Source of the DNA: Methylobacterium aquaticum
Lineage (GTDB): Bacteria; Pseudomonadota; Alphaproteobacteria; Rhizobiales; Beijerinckiaceae
Direction of reading: 5' to 3'
NCBI RefSeq assembly: GCF_016804325.1
Contig: NZ_CP043627.1
Coordinates: forward strand, 1,200,001-1,264,000
Length of the DNA: 64,000 bases
Below are positions 55,228 through 64,000 of this stretch, piece by piece; the stretch's first letter is position 1; each line of letters opens with the position of its first letter. Both the position numbers and the translations under genes were made by a program. The notes under the pieces are model-generated. The model was not told the DNA's origin, did not search any database, and saw only the letters and a program-made list of their open reading frames with translations.

Positions 55228-55947
55228 ATGGCCGGCGAGACGGACGACCGCAGCCCGACGCGCCACCGGCTCGTCGAGCAGGTCTACGGCGCGATCTTCA
55301 GCGAAATCACCGAGGGGCGGCTGGCGCCGAACACGCGGCTGATCCAGGACGAGCTCGCCGACGCCTACGGCGTCTCGCGCCAGCCGGTGCAGCAGGCGCT
55401 GCTGCTGCTGCGCAACCACGGCATCGTGCGCGACGCGCCGCGCCGCGGGCTGGTGGTGGCGCCGCTCGAAGCCTCGTTCGTGCGCAACCTCTACGAGGTA
55501 CGGGGCGTGCTGGAGGGACTGACGAGCCGTCTCGCCGCCGAGCGCAACCCGGCCCGGGCCGGCCGGGAGGGCCCGCCCCTGGTGGCGGCGGGGCGCGCGG
55601 CGGCACAGAGCGGCTCGGTCGCGGAGCTGATCGCGGCCGACATCGCCTTCCACCGCTTCCTCGGCGAGATCGCCGACAATCCGATCATCGTCGAGACCGC
55701 GGCGCCGCACTTCAACCACCTGCGGCGGATCATGGGCGAGGTCCTGCGCGAGGACGAGGCGATGCCGGCGCGCATCTGGGACGAGCACGCGGCGATCCTC
55801 GACGCGATCGCCGCGGGCGAGGCCGAGGACGCCGACCGCCTGTCGCGCCAGCACATCGCGCGCGCCGCCACAATCTTCGTCGACCGGCTCAAGGCGCAGG
55901 AGGATGCCTTCGCCCAGGAGGAGCGGAGCCGGCGGGTGCGGCGGTAG
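55228..55947 (+). CDS. GntR family transcriptional regulator with FCD domain (FadR subfamily)
   Basis: Repressor-type regulator of 239 residues. The N-terminal winged helix reads EQVYGAIFSEITEGRLAPNT, then RLIQDELADAYGVSRQPVQQALLLLRNHG, and the FCD ligand domain contains LYEVRGVLEGLTSRLAAE, ADIAFHRFLGEIADNP, and EHAAILDAIAAGEAEDADRL, with Asp/His residues of the metal-binding pocket used by such regulators to bind carboxylates. ATG 55228 follows AAGGGGG; GTG 55210 is an alternative. It probably controls the divergent TRAP, CoA ligase and TPP-enzyme genes. Confidence 0.92.
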   Translation: MAGETDDRSPTRHRLVEQVYGAIFSEITEGRLAPNTRLIQDELADAYGVSRQPVQQALLLLRNHGIVRDAPRRGLVVAPLEASFVRNLYEVRGVLEGLTSRLAAERNPARAGREGPPLVAAGRAAAQSGSVAELIAADIAFHRFLGEIADNPIIVETAAPHFNHLRRIMGEVLREDEAMPARIWDEHAAILDAIAAGEAEDADRLSRQHIARAATIFVDRLKAQEDAFAQEERSRRVRR

Positions 55948-55996
55948 CGGGGAATCGCCGGGCGATCGGGGGACCGCGCGAGCGGCCCTCTCATCC

Positions 55997-56076
55997 CAAT
56001 GGCCCAAGATGCTGACGCATCGGGCCATTGAGCCATCTCGAATTTTCTATGCCAAGCCAGAGGCTTGACGAAAATT
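55997..56076. repeat. Hairpin-rich intergenic element (MITE-like)
   Basis: Two stem-loops lie in tandem: CAATGGCCC with GGGCCATTG (55997-56030), and AATTTTC, CAAGCC with GGCTTG, GAAAATT (56041-56076). The stretch is more AT-rich than its surroundings and unlike the four long repeat families. Confidence 0.5.
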
Positions 56077-56087
56077 TGAGAACGGAA

Positions 56088-56114
56088 CCAAAGGTCGTTT
56101 CCAACGACCGTTGG
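56088..56114 (-). terminator. Hairpin directly after the LOV histidine kinase gene
   Basis: CCAA-A-GGTCGTT pairs with AACGACC-G-TTGG, then TA. It ends three bases before the kinase stop codon on the minus strand. The CCAACG ends resemble the IS630 ends at 30162, so it may also be an IS-derived remnant. Confidence 0.5.
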
Positions 56115-56116
56115 TA

Positions 56117-58589
<2,473 letters not shown>

Positions 58590-58590
<1 letters not shown>

Positions 58591-59255
58591 CACGCGTCCA
58601 GGTCGCCGAGGGCGCGGGCGATGAACTCGTCCACCAGGAGCCGCAGGTTCTCCAGCGACGGCAGGTCCATCAGCATCGCCAGGTAGCCGCGGATGTCGCG
58701 CTCGCTCACCGAGAAGTCGATGTAGAGGAACAGCACCAGGGCATCCGCGGCCGAGGTCTCGCCGGCCTGCGTCCCGAAGATCCGCGGGCCGTCCCCGCGC
58801 AGGATTCCCGGCAGCGACATGGTCAGCGTGCGCTGGAGCATGTTCGCCATGGTGGCGAGGCAGCCGTTGAGGATGATGTTGCCGGTCTCGGCCAGGGCCT
58901 CGTCCTCGAGCGCCGCGACCTCCTCGGGCGACAGCTCCTCGCCGGCGACGGCCCGGACCAGCTCGCGGCCGTTCTCCTGCGGGAAGATCAGGAGGGCGCG
59001 GCCCGCGAAGGCGCCCTCGAAATCCTGGTGGACCACCACCAGCGGCGCCGCCTCGCGCTCGCCGATCAGCCGCGCGGCGGAGTGGCGCGAGACGATCTCG
59101 ACGGAGGGCACCGAGAGCAGCACCTGGGTGCCGATCATCTGGCGCAGGCTCGCGGCGGCGCGGCTCACCCCGATGTTGACGAGCTCGGTGAAGGCGTCCT
59201 GCTGCAGCTCGGTCAGGCCGATCGTCGCCCCGTCCTCCATGGCATCCCCGCTCAT
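58590..59255 (-). CDS. CheC-like CheY-P phosphatase
   Basis: Protein of 221 residues of the CheC/CheX/FliY superfamily. Both phosphatase-type motifs are visible: ELQQDAFTELVNIGVSRAAASL (E..N) near residue 20 and EALAETGNIILNGCLATMANML (E..N..N) in the second half, with GTQVLLSVPSVEIVS between, as in CheC. Such proteins dephosphorylate CheY-P. It overlaps the receiver gene upstream (ATGA) and the LOV kinase gene downstream (TGATG), which is a strong sign that the three act together. CheC is far more common in Firmicutes and archaea than in alphaproteobacteria. Confidence 0.85.
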
Positions 59256-59686
59256 GCCGGGCCGCCCCGGCGCAGGCGCAAGGCGGCGCCCGAGAGGAAG
59301 CCCGCCAGCGCGTCGCCGGTGAGGGGCTTAGCCAGGAAGGTCGCCTGGAGCTCGCGGGCGCGGGCGATCACCTCGTCCTGGATGTTGGCCGAGATCACGG
59401 CGATCGGCATCGCGGGCCGCCCGGCGCGCAGCTCGGCCGCGAGGGCGAGCCCGTCCTTGCCCGGCATGTTGAAGTCGAGGAGCGCCACGTCGACCGGTCC
59501 GCCCGCCACGATCGTCAGGGCCTCCTCGGCATTGGCCGCCTCGCGCAACGCCCAATCGGGCTTCGCCTGCCGCAGCAGCCGCATGGCGACGGCCCGCGCG
59601 AGCTTGCTGTCGTCGACCACGAGGACGGTGACGGGCGCGGGATCGGTCGGAGGCTGCGACGTCGGAGATTGCGACATGGGCGGCAT
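59252..59686 (-). CDS. Single-domain response regulator (CheY-like)
   Basis: Receiver-only protein of 144 residues with a polar N-terminal leader of about 18 residues. It shows VLVVDDSKLARAVAMRLL (acidic pair), the phospho-Asp in VALLDFNMPGKDGLAL, Ser in IAVISANIQDEVI, and Lys in TFLAKPLTGDALAGFL. There is no output domain. It is the first gene of the coupled trio receiver, CheC-like phosphatase and LOV kinase. Starts at 59686 and 59677 (MSQSPT) are both possible; neither has a strong ribosome site. Confidence 0.88.
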   Translation of the reverse strand: MPPMSQSPTSQPPTDPAPVTVLVVDDSKLARAVAMRLLRQAKPDWALREAANAEEALTIVAGGPVDVALLDFNMPGKDGLALAAELRAGRPAMPIAVISANIQDEVIARARELQATFLAKPLTGDALAGFLSGAALRLRRGGPA

Positions 59687-59803
59687 CTAGGCTGCTTCTG
59701 ACGAAAGGGAATGGCGCCCTTGCGGGAACTCTCGGGGTCGTGACGGCAGGCATGGGCGCGGCCGCACGACCCATGCCATAGCTGAAAACTGGTATCGTCG
59801 CGC

Positions 59804-60079
59804 TCAGTTTTTCCGCGGAGCGAGTCCGGTTCGGGGATTGACCGGCTGCCCTAGCAGCGGCGCCAGCCAGCGGGCCGCGAAGGGATCGGTGCAGGGGCCA
59901 TGGAGCGGCGGGCGCAGCCGGAGCAGCACCTGGACCACGGCGGTGTGCATCCCCGTGCAGGCGCTCCAGTCGATGCCGGTCCCCGGATGGGCGAGGAGCA
60001 GGGCGGCCAGGGTCTCGGCCTCCTCCACCGGGCAGGCGCCCTCGAGGCGGATCAGGTCTCCGTCGCGGCGCACGCTCAT
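59804..60079 (-). CDS. Small STAS-domain-like protein
   Basis: Protein of 91 residues. The pattern MSVRRDGDLIRLEGACPVEEAETLAALLL followed by TGIDWSACTGMHTAVVQVLLRLRPPL (seen here as RLEGACPVEEAETLAAL and DWSACTGMHTAVVQVLL) fits the beta-alpha fold of STAS/anti-sigma-antagonist domains, with the usual phospho-Ser region around SACTGMHT. Its ATG overlaps the cheA stop codon (ATGA). Small STAS proteins next to cheA occur in several chemosensory clusters, but their partner is unknown here. Confidence 0.7.
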   Translation of the reverse strand: MSVRRDGDLIRLEGACPVEEAETLAALLLAHPGTGIDWSACTGMHTAVVQVLLRLRPPLHGPCTDPFAARWLAPLLGQPVNPRTGLAPRKN

Positions 60080-62127
60080 GGCGCCCTCTCCTCTCGTCCC
60101 CGATCGATCGGGGTGTCGGGCAAGGTCTCGGGATCCAGCACCAGCAGCACCCGGCCGTCGCCGGTGAGCGTGGTCCCGGCGAGTCCGGGCAAGGCGGCGA
60201 GGCCCGGCAGCGGCCGCACCAGCCCGTCGAGACGGCCGGCGAACCGGTCGACCTCGAGGGCGACGCGCTCCTCGCCGAGCCGCAGCACCGCCAGCCGGGC
60301 CTCGGGGAATGCCGCCTCGCGGGGCAGGCCGAGGAGGTCGGCAAGGTGCAGAACCGGCACGGTACGGTCGCGCAAGACCGTGGCGGCCCCCAATCCGTGG
60401 TCGCCGATGCGCTCCCGCGGAACCCGGGCGAGCTCGTCCACGGCCTCCATCGGCAGGCCGTAGAGTTCCGGCCCGATCCCGACGAGCAGCAGCCGGGCGA
60501 GGGACTGCGCCCGGGGCAAGGCGAGGCGGATCGTGGTGCCCGCCCCGGCCCGGCTCTCGACGGTGCAGGAGCCGCCGAGGCGCGAGACCGCCGCCCGGAC
60601 CGCATCCATGCCGACGCCGCGGCCGGAGACGGCGCCGACCGCCGCCGCGGTCGAGAAGCCGGGGGCGAAGATCAGGTCGATCACCCCGGCCTCGTCGAGC
60701 CCCGCAAGCGCATCGGGCGTCCTCAGACCGCGCTCGGCGGCGCGGGCGCGGATGAGGGCGGGATCGAGACCGCCGCCGTCATCCGAGACCGAGACGATCA
60801 CCCGCTCAGCCCGGCTCTCGGCACGCAGGCGGATCCGACCCGAGGCGGGCTTTCCGGCGCGGACCCGCGCCGCGGGCGGCTCGATGCCGTGGTCGACGGC
60901 GTTGCGCAGGAGGTGGAGCAGCGGCTCGAACAGCCCCTCGGCCACGTCGCGGTCGACCTCCGTCGCCTCGCCCTCCAGGCTCAGCGTGACCTCCTTGCCG
61001 AGCCCGCGGGCGATGTCCCGCACGGCGCGAGGGAAGCGGCGGAAGACCCGGCCCAGGGGCTGGAGCCTCAAGGCCACCGCCTCGCGATGCAGCTCGGCGG
61101 CAAGACGCCCGATGCGCTCGTCGCTGGCGCGTAACGAGGGGAGAAGCCCGGCGAGGTCGGCCCCCGAGCCGGCCTCGGCGACGACCGCCCCGAGGGCCGC
61201 CCGGGCGGTGGCGAGGTCGTCGGCGAGCGCCACCAGGGCGTCGAGCCGCCCGGCATCGACCCGCAGGGTCCGGGCGGCCGGCTCGGCGGAGACCGGATCG
61301 GCCTCGAGGACCGGCTCATCCCGAGGCACCTGGCTGGCCGGAGGCAGGGCGGCCAGCACGACCTGGTCGCGCACCAGACGGAACACCGCCTCGACCTCCG
61401 CCGGCGGATCGGCGGTGAGCAGCGTCACCGCGAGGTTGCAGGCGAAGACGTCGAGGGTTTCCACCGGCGGCCAGGGGCCGGCCGGGGCGAGGTCCAGGGC
61501 GATGAGCCCGGGCAGCCGGCGCACCAGCCCGAGGGGATCGTCGCCGGCAAAGAAGCAATCGGCCCGCGGGACGTAGCGCAGGGCGGTGACGGGACCGTCC
61601 GGCCGCTCTCGCAAGGCGGCGAGGAGGCCGGCGGCCCAGTCGGGCACCGGGCTGGAGGGGATTTGGCAAGAGGGGGTTTGGCAAGAGGGGGTTTGACCGG
61701 ACGGGACGCCATCGGGCTCCCCGGTGGCGGGAGCCAGCAGGGCCCGGAAGCTCTCGACCAGCCGGGCCGATTCCGCCGCGGTCCCGGCCGGCAACGCACC
61801 GGTCGCGGCGATCGCCTCGGTCCAGCGGGCCGTGGCGTCGAGGGCGGCGAGCGACAGGTCGACGAGGTCGGGGCCGGTGGCGATACGGCCGGTGCGGGCG
61901 GCGTCGAGCCCGTCCTCGGCGGCGTGGAGCGCCGCCAGCATGTCCGGCCAGTCGAACAGGGCGACCGAACCCTTGAGGGTGTGGAAGGCGCGAAACACCC
62001 GGTTCAGCACGCCCGGGCCGGCCGGACCGTCGAGCGCCAGCAGGTCCTCGGCCGCGGCCTGGATCAGATCGCGCGCCTCGGCGACGAAATCCGCCACGAG
62101 GTCGTCGGTGACCGGCGCCTCACTCAT
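60076..62127 (-). CDS. cheA: Chemotaxis histidine kinase CheA
   Basis: Sensor kinase of 683 residues. P1 holds the phospho-His in RVFRAFHTLKGSVALFDW (near residue 49). A P2-like region is followed by P3/P4 with GFSTAAAVGAVSGRGVGMDAVRAAVSRLGG, HLLRNAVDHGIEPP, and SDDGGGLDPALI. The P5 (CheW-like) domain ends the protein with PMEAVDELARVP. Between P1 and P2 there is a short degenerate repeat of the type TPSCQ/IPS, matching a tandem DNA repeat near 61658-61694. ATG 62127 is the real start; a TTG six bases earlier is in frame. It overlaps cheR and the STAS gene, so these are one operon. No mcp or cheW gene is in view. Confidence 0.93.
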   Translation of the reverse strand: MSEAPVTDDLVADFVAEARDLIQAAAEDLLALDGPAGPGVLNRVFRAFHTLKGSVALFDWPDMLAALHAAEDGLDAARTGRIATGPDLVDLSLAALDATARWTEAIAATGALPAGTAAESARLVESFRALLAPATGEPDGVPSGQTPSCQTPSCQIPSSPVPDWAAGLLAALRERPDGPVTALRYVPRADCFFAGDDPLGLVRRLPGLIALDLAPAGPWPPVETLDVFACNLAVTLLTADPPAEVEAVFRLVRDQVVLAALPPASQVPRDEPVLEADPVSAEPAARTLRVDAGRLDALVALADDLATARAALGAVVAEAGSGADLAGLLPSLRASDERIGRLAAELHREAVALRLQPLGRVFRRFPRAVRDIARGLGKEVTLSLEGEATEVDRDVAEGLFEPLLHLLRNAVDHGIEPPAARVRAGKPASGRIRLRAESRAERVIVSVSDDGGGLDPALIRARAAERGLRTPDALAGLDEAGVIDLIFAPGFSTAAAVGAVSGRGVGMDAVRAAVSRLGGSCTVESRAGAGTTIRLALPRAQSLARLLLVGIGPELYGLPMEAVDELARVPRERIGDHGLGAATVLRDRTVPVLHLADLLGLPREAAFPEARLAVLRLGEERVALEVDRFAGRLDGLVRPLPGLAALPGLAGTTLTGDGRVLLVLDPETLPDTPIDRGREERAP

Positions 62128-62956
62128 CCGCAATCTCCGGGCGCTGGTAGACGATCGCGTCCGGGAACCGGCGGGTGACGAACCGCGACGGGATCCGGGC
62201 CATCGATTCGGTGTGGCCGAGGCACAGGAAGCCCCCCGGCCGCAGGGCGGCGAACAGGTTGGCGGCGGCCACCTTGCGGGACTCGTCGTCGAAGTAGATC
62301 AGGACGTTGCGGCAGAACACGATGTCGAACCGCCCCTCCTGCGCCATCCCGGTCCCGTCGACGAGGTTGTGACGGCTGAACCGCACCGAGTTGCGCAAGT
62401 CCGGCAGGATGCGCCAGGAGGCTTCGTCCTCCCGGGTGAAGTAGCGCGACACCAGGGCGGGCGGCAGCCGGCCGAGCGCCCGGGCGCCGTAGCGCCCGGT
62501 TTCCGCCGCGGCGAGCGCCCTCGTGTCGATGTCCGAGCCGACGATCTCGATCTCCCAGTCGTCGACCGCGGGCCAGTGTTCGAGGAGCCACAGCGCCACC
62601 GAATAAGGTTCCTCGCCGGTGGCGCAGGGCATCGACCAGATCCGGATCGGATCGCTCCGCGTCCGCCCGGCGGTGACCGCCGCCATGAGCGAACCGGTGA
62701 GGCAGCGCAGCTGGTGCTCCTCGCGGTTGAAATAGGTCTCGTTGACCGTGAAGGCGTTGACGAAATGCTGCACCTCGCCGTCCGCGTCGGCGCGCAGGCA
62801 GGCGAGATAGGCCGGCAGGGCGGAAAGGCCGGTGGCGCGCAGCCGCTCCAGCACCCGGCGCTCGACGAAGGCGCGCCGGTTGCCCGGCACCAGGATGCCG
62901 GTCTGCCGGTAGAGCAGGTCGCAGATCCGCGTCAGGTCGGGTTCGGTCAGGATCAT
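62120..62956 (-). CDS. cheR: Chemotaxis protein methyltransferase CheR
   Basis: SAM-dependent methyltransferase of 278 residues that methylates glutamates of chemoreceptors. The N-terminal helical domain contains LLYRQTGILVPGNRRAFVERR and VNAFTVNETYFNREEHQL. The catalytic domain has IWSMPCATGEEPYSVALWLL (motif I region), IEIVGSDIDTRALAAAETG and RFDIVFCRNVLIYFDDESRKV. Its ATG overlaps the cheB stop and its stop overlaps the cheA start, so the order cheB-cheR-cheA is translationally coupled. No tetratricopeptide extension is present. Confidence 0.94.
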   Translation of the reverse strand: MILTEPDLTRICDLLYRQTGILVPGNRRAFVERRVLERLRATGLSALPAYLACLRADADGEVQHFVNAFTVNETYFNREEHQLRCLTGSLMAAVTAGRTRSDPIRIWSMPCATGEEPYSVALWLLEHWPAVDDWEIEIVGSDIDTRALAAAETGRYGARALGRLPPALVSRYFTREDEASWRILPDLRNSVRFSRHNLVDGTGMAQEGRFDIVFCRNVLIYFDDESRKVAAANLFAALRPGGFLCLGHTESMARIPSRFVTRRFPDAIVYQRPEIADE

Positions 62957-64000
62957 GCGACCATCGCCGTCAGCTCGGCCGCGATGGCCTCCAGCGGGGC
63001 GACGACGCTGGCGCCGCCGGCCCGCACCAGTTCCCCCGGCATGCCCCAGACCACCGCCGTCGCCTCGGCCTCCGCGATGGTGCGTCCGCCGCGGGCCCGC
63101 AGCTCCGCCATGGTGCGGGCGCCGTCGCGGCCCATGCCGGTCATCAGAACCCCGACCAGGCGCCGGGGCGGCACGAGGCCGAGGGCGGTCTCCACCAGGC
63201 GGTCGACGCTCGGATGCCACGGATACTCGGCTTGCGCCGGAGCCGGCGCCGCCATCAGGCCGCCGGGCCGGCGCACCACGATCACGTCGGCGTCGCCCCG
63301 CCCGACATAGACCCGCCCCGGGACCAGGAGCACCGGGGCCGTGACCTCCTGGACGTCGAGCGCGGAGAGCCCGTCGAGCCGGCGGGCGAGCGGCCCGGTG
63401 AAGGTCGCCGGCATGTGCTGGGCGACGACGATCGGCCAGGCAAAGCCGGCGGGCAGCCCGCTAAGAAGCGCGGTGAGCGCCGGGGGGCCGCCCGTCGAGG
63501 CGCCGACGAGGACGAGGCCGCCGGCCGGGTCCGGCGACGGGGCGGGATGCGCGGAGGCGTCCCGGTCGGGGGCGGGATCGATCGGGTCGGGGGCCTGCGA
63601 CCCCGAGCGGAAGGCGGGGCGCGGGGCGAGGCCGGCATGGCGCGCACGCAGGCGGGCCGCGAGCCCGTGGGCGGTGCGCGGCCGGGCCCGGGCCGCCGCC
63701 CGCACCGTCCTGACCAGAGCGGGCGCGAACCGATCGAGCGCCAGCGAGACCGCCCCGGCCGGCTTCCCGATCACGTCGACGGCGCCGCGAGCCAGGGCGT
63801 CCAGGCTCGCCTCGGCCCCCTCCCCGGTGAGGGAGGACAGCATCACCACCGGGCAGGGCCGCTCCAGCATGATCCGGTCGAGGCAGGCGAGCCCGTCGAG
63901 CCCCGGCATGGTCACGTCGAGGGTCACCACGTCCGGCGCGAAGCGGGGCAGGAGATCGAGGGCTTCGAGGCCGTCGCGGGCGAAGGCGAGGGTGAAATCG
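62953..64000 (-). CDS. cheB: Protein-glutamate methylesterase CheB (N-terminus beyond the window)
   Basis: Response regulator and methylesterase that removes methyl groups from chemoreceptors. The open frame runs to the right edge, so the first residues are missing. Visible are the receiver part with the phospho-Asp in VVTLDVTMPGLDGLACLDRI and Lys in VDVIGKPAGAVSL. After a Pro/Ala-rich linker comes the esterase domain, whose catalytic triad lies in LVGASTGGPPAL (Ser), VVAQHMPATFTGPLA (His) and VLMTGMGRDGARTM (Asp). The end overlaps the start of cheR. The preceding genes of the operon, perhaps mcp and cheW, lie outside. Confidence 0.93.
   Translation of the reverse strand, partial: DFTLAFARDGLEALDLLPRFAPDVVTLDVTMPGLDGLACLDRIMLERPCPVVMLSSLTGEGAEASLDALARGAVDVIGKPAGAVSLALDRFAPALVRTVRAAARARPRTAHGLAARLRARHAGLAPRPAFRSGSQAPDPIDPAPDRDASAHPAPSPDPAGGLVLVGASTGGPPALTALLSGLPAGFAWPIVVAQHMPATFTGPLARRLDGLSALDVQEVTAPVLLVPGRVYVGRGDADVIVVRRPGGLMAAPAPAQAEYPWHPSVDRLVETALGLVPPRRLVGVLMTGMGRDGARTMAELRARGGRTIAEAEATAVVWGMPGELVRAGGASVVAPLEAIAAELTAMVA

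Overview
The window is very GC-rich chromosomal DNA from an alphaproteobacterium of the order Hyphomicrobiales, most likely Methylobacterium or a close relative. This is inferred from gene content: MucR, GcrA, DivK and PleD cell-cycle regulators, an EipB envelope protein, many periplasmic binding proteins, and several families of long palindromic intergenic repeats. Nearly all of it is coding. I saw no rRNA, no tRNA that I could recognise by eye, no CRISPR array and no prophage. One insertion sequence (IS630 type) is present.

Layout. 1-3785: end of an RND efflux adaptor and its heavy-metal-type RND pump. 4002-5417: MucR-type regulator and a SAM methyltransferase, artificially joined by a frameshift. 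5467-8461: HupE/UreJ and a membrane-anchored M23 peptidase. 8691-12106: OsmC and an SsuBCA-like ABC importer. 12357-15849: glnD and grpE. 16068-20930: a partial Yej-type peptide ABC operon (two binding proteins and one permease). 21084-23553: membrane cytochrome c, kdsB and a frameshifted pheA. 23794-24472: a toxin-antitoxin pair behind a perfect palindrome. 24555-30121: SRAP, CorA, YbaK, a His-rich secreted protein and hrpB. 30160-31334: IS630. 31574-37589: phosphatase, orphan TRAP binding protein, HicB-like protein, class II photolyase, trmD, Crp. 37669-39226: convergent tungstate tupA/tupB. 39396-43784: serC, serA, mtnA. 44016-49718: pleD, divK, DUF3572, dinB, eipB, gcrA. 50092-55947: a catabolic cluster (TPP enzyme, acyl-CoA synthetase, TRAP binding protein) with a divergent GntR regulator. 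56117-64000: a chemosensory cluster with cheB, cheR, cheA, a STAS protein, a receiver, a CheC-like phosphatase and a LOV (blue-light) hybrid histidine kinase.

How the genes work together. serC and serA give the first two steps from 3-phosphoglycerate to serine. divK, pleD and gcrA belong to the alphaproteobacterial cell-cycle circuit. In the last 8 kb a light-sensing kinase is translationally coupled to a phosphatase and a receiver, directly next to cheA/cheR/cheB. This is the best candidate here for an under-described signalling system.

Quality warning. Five otherwise convincing genes carry a frameshift, and each is repaired by adding one base, mostly in or beside a G/C run. Sequencing or assembly deletions explain this better than five real pseudogenes. 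Four families of long palindromic repeats occupy the gene-free gaps, several of them inside what look like operons.
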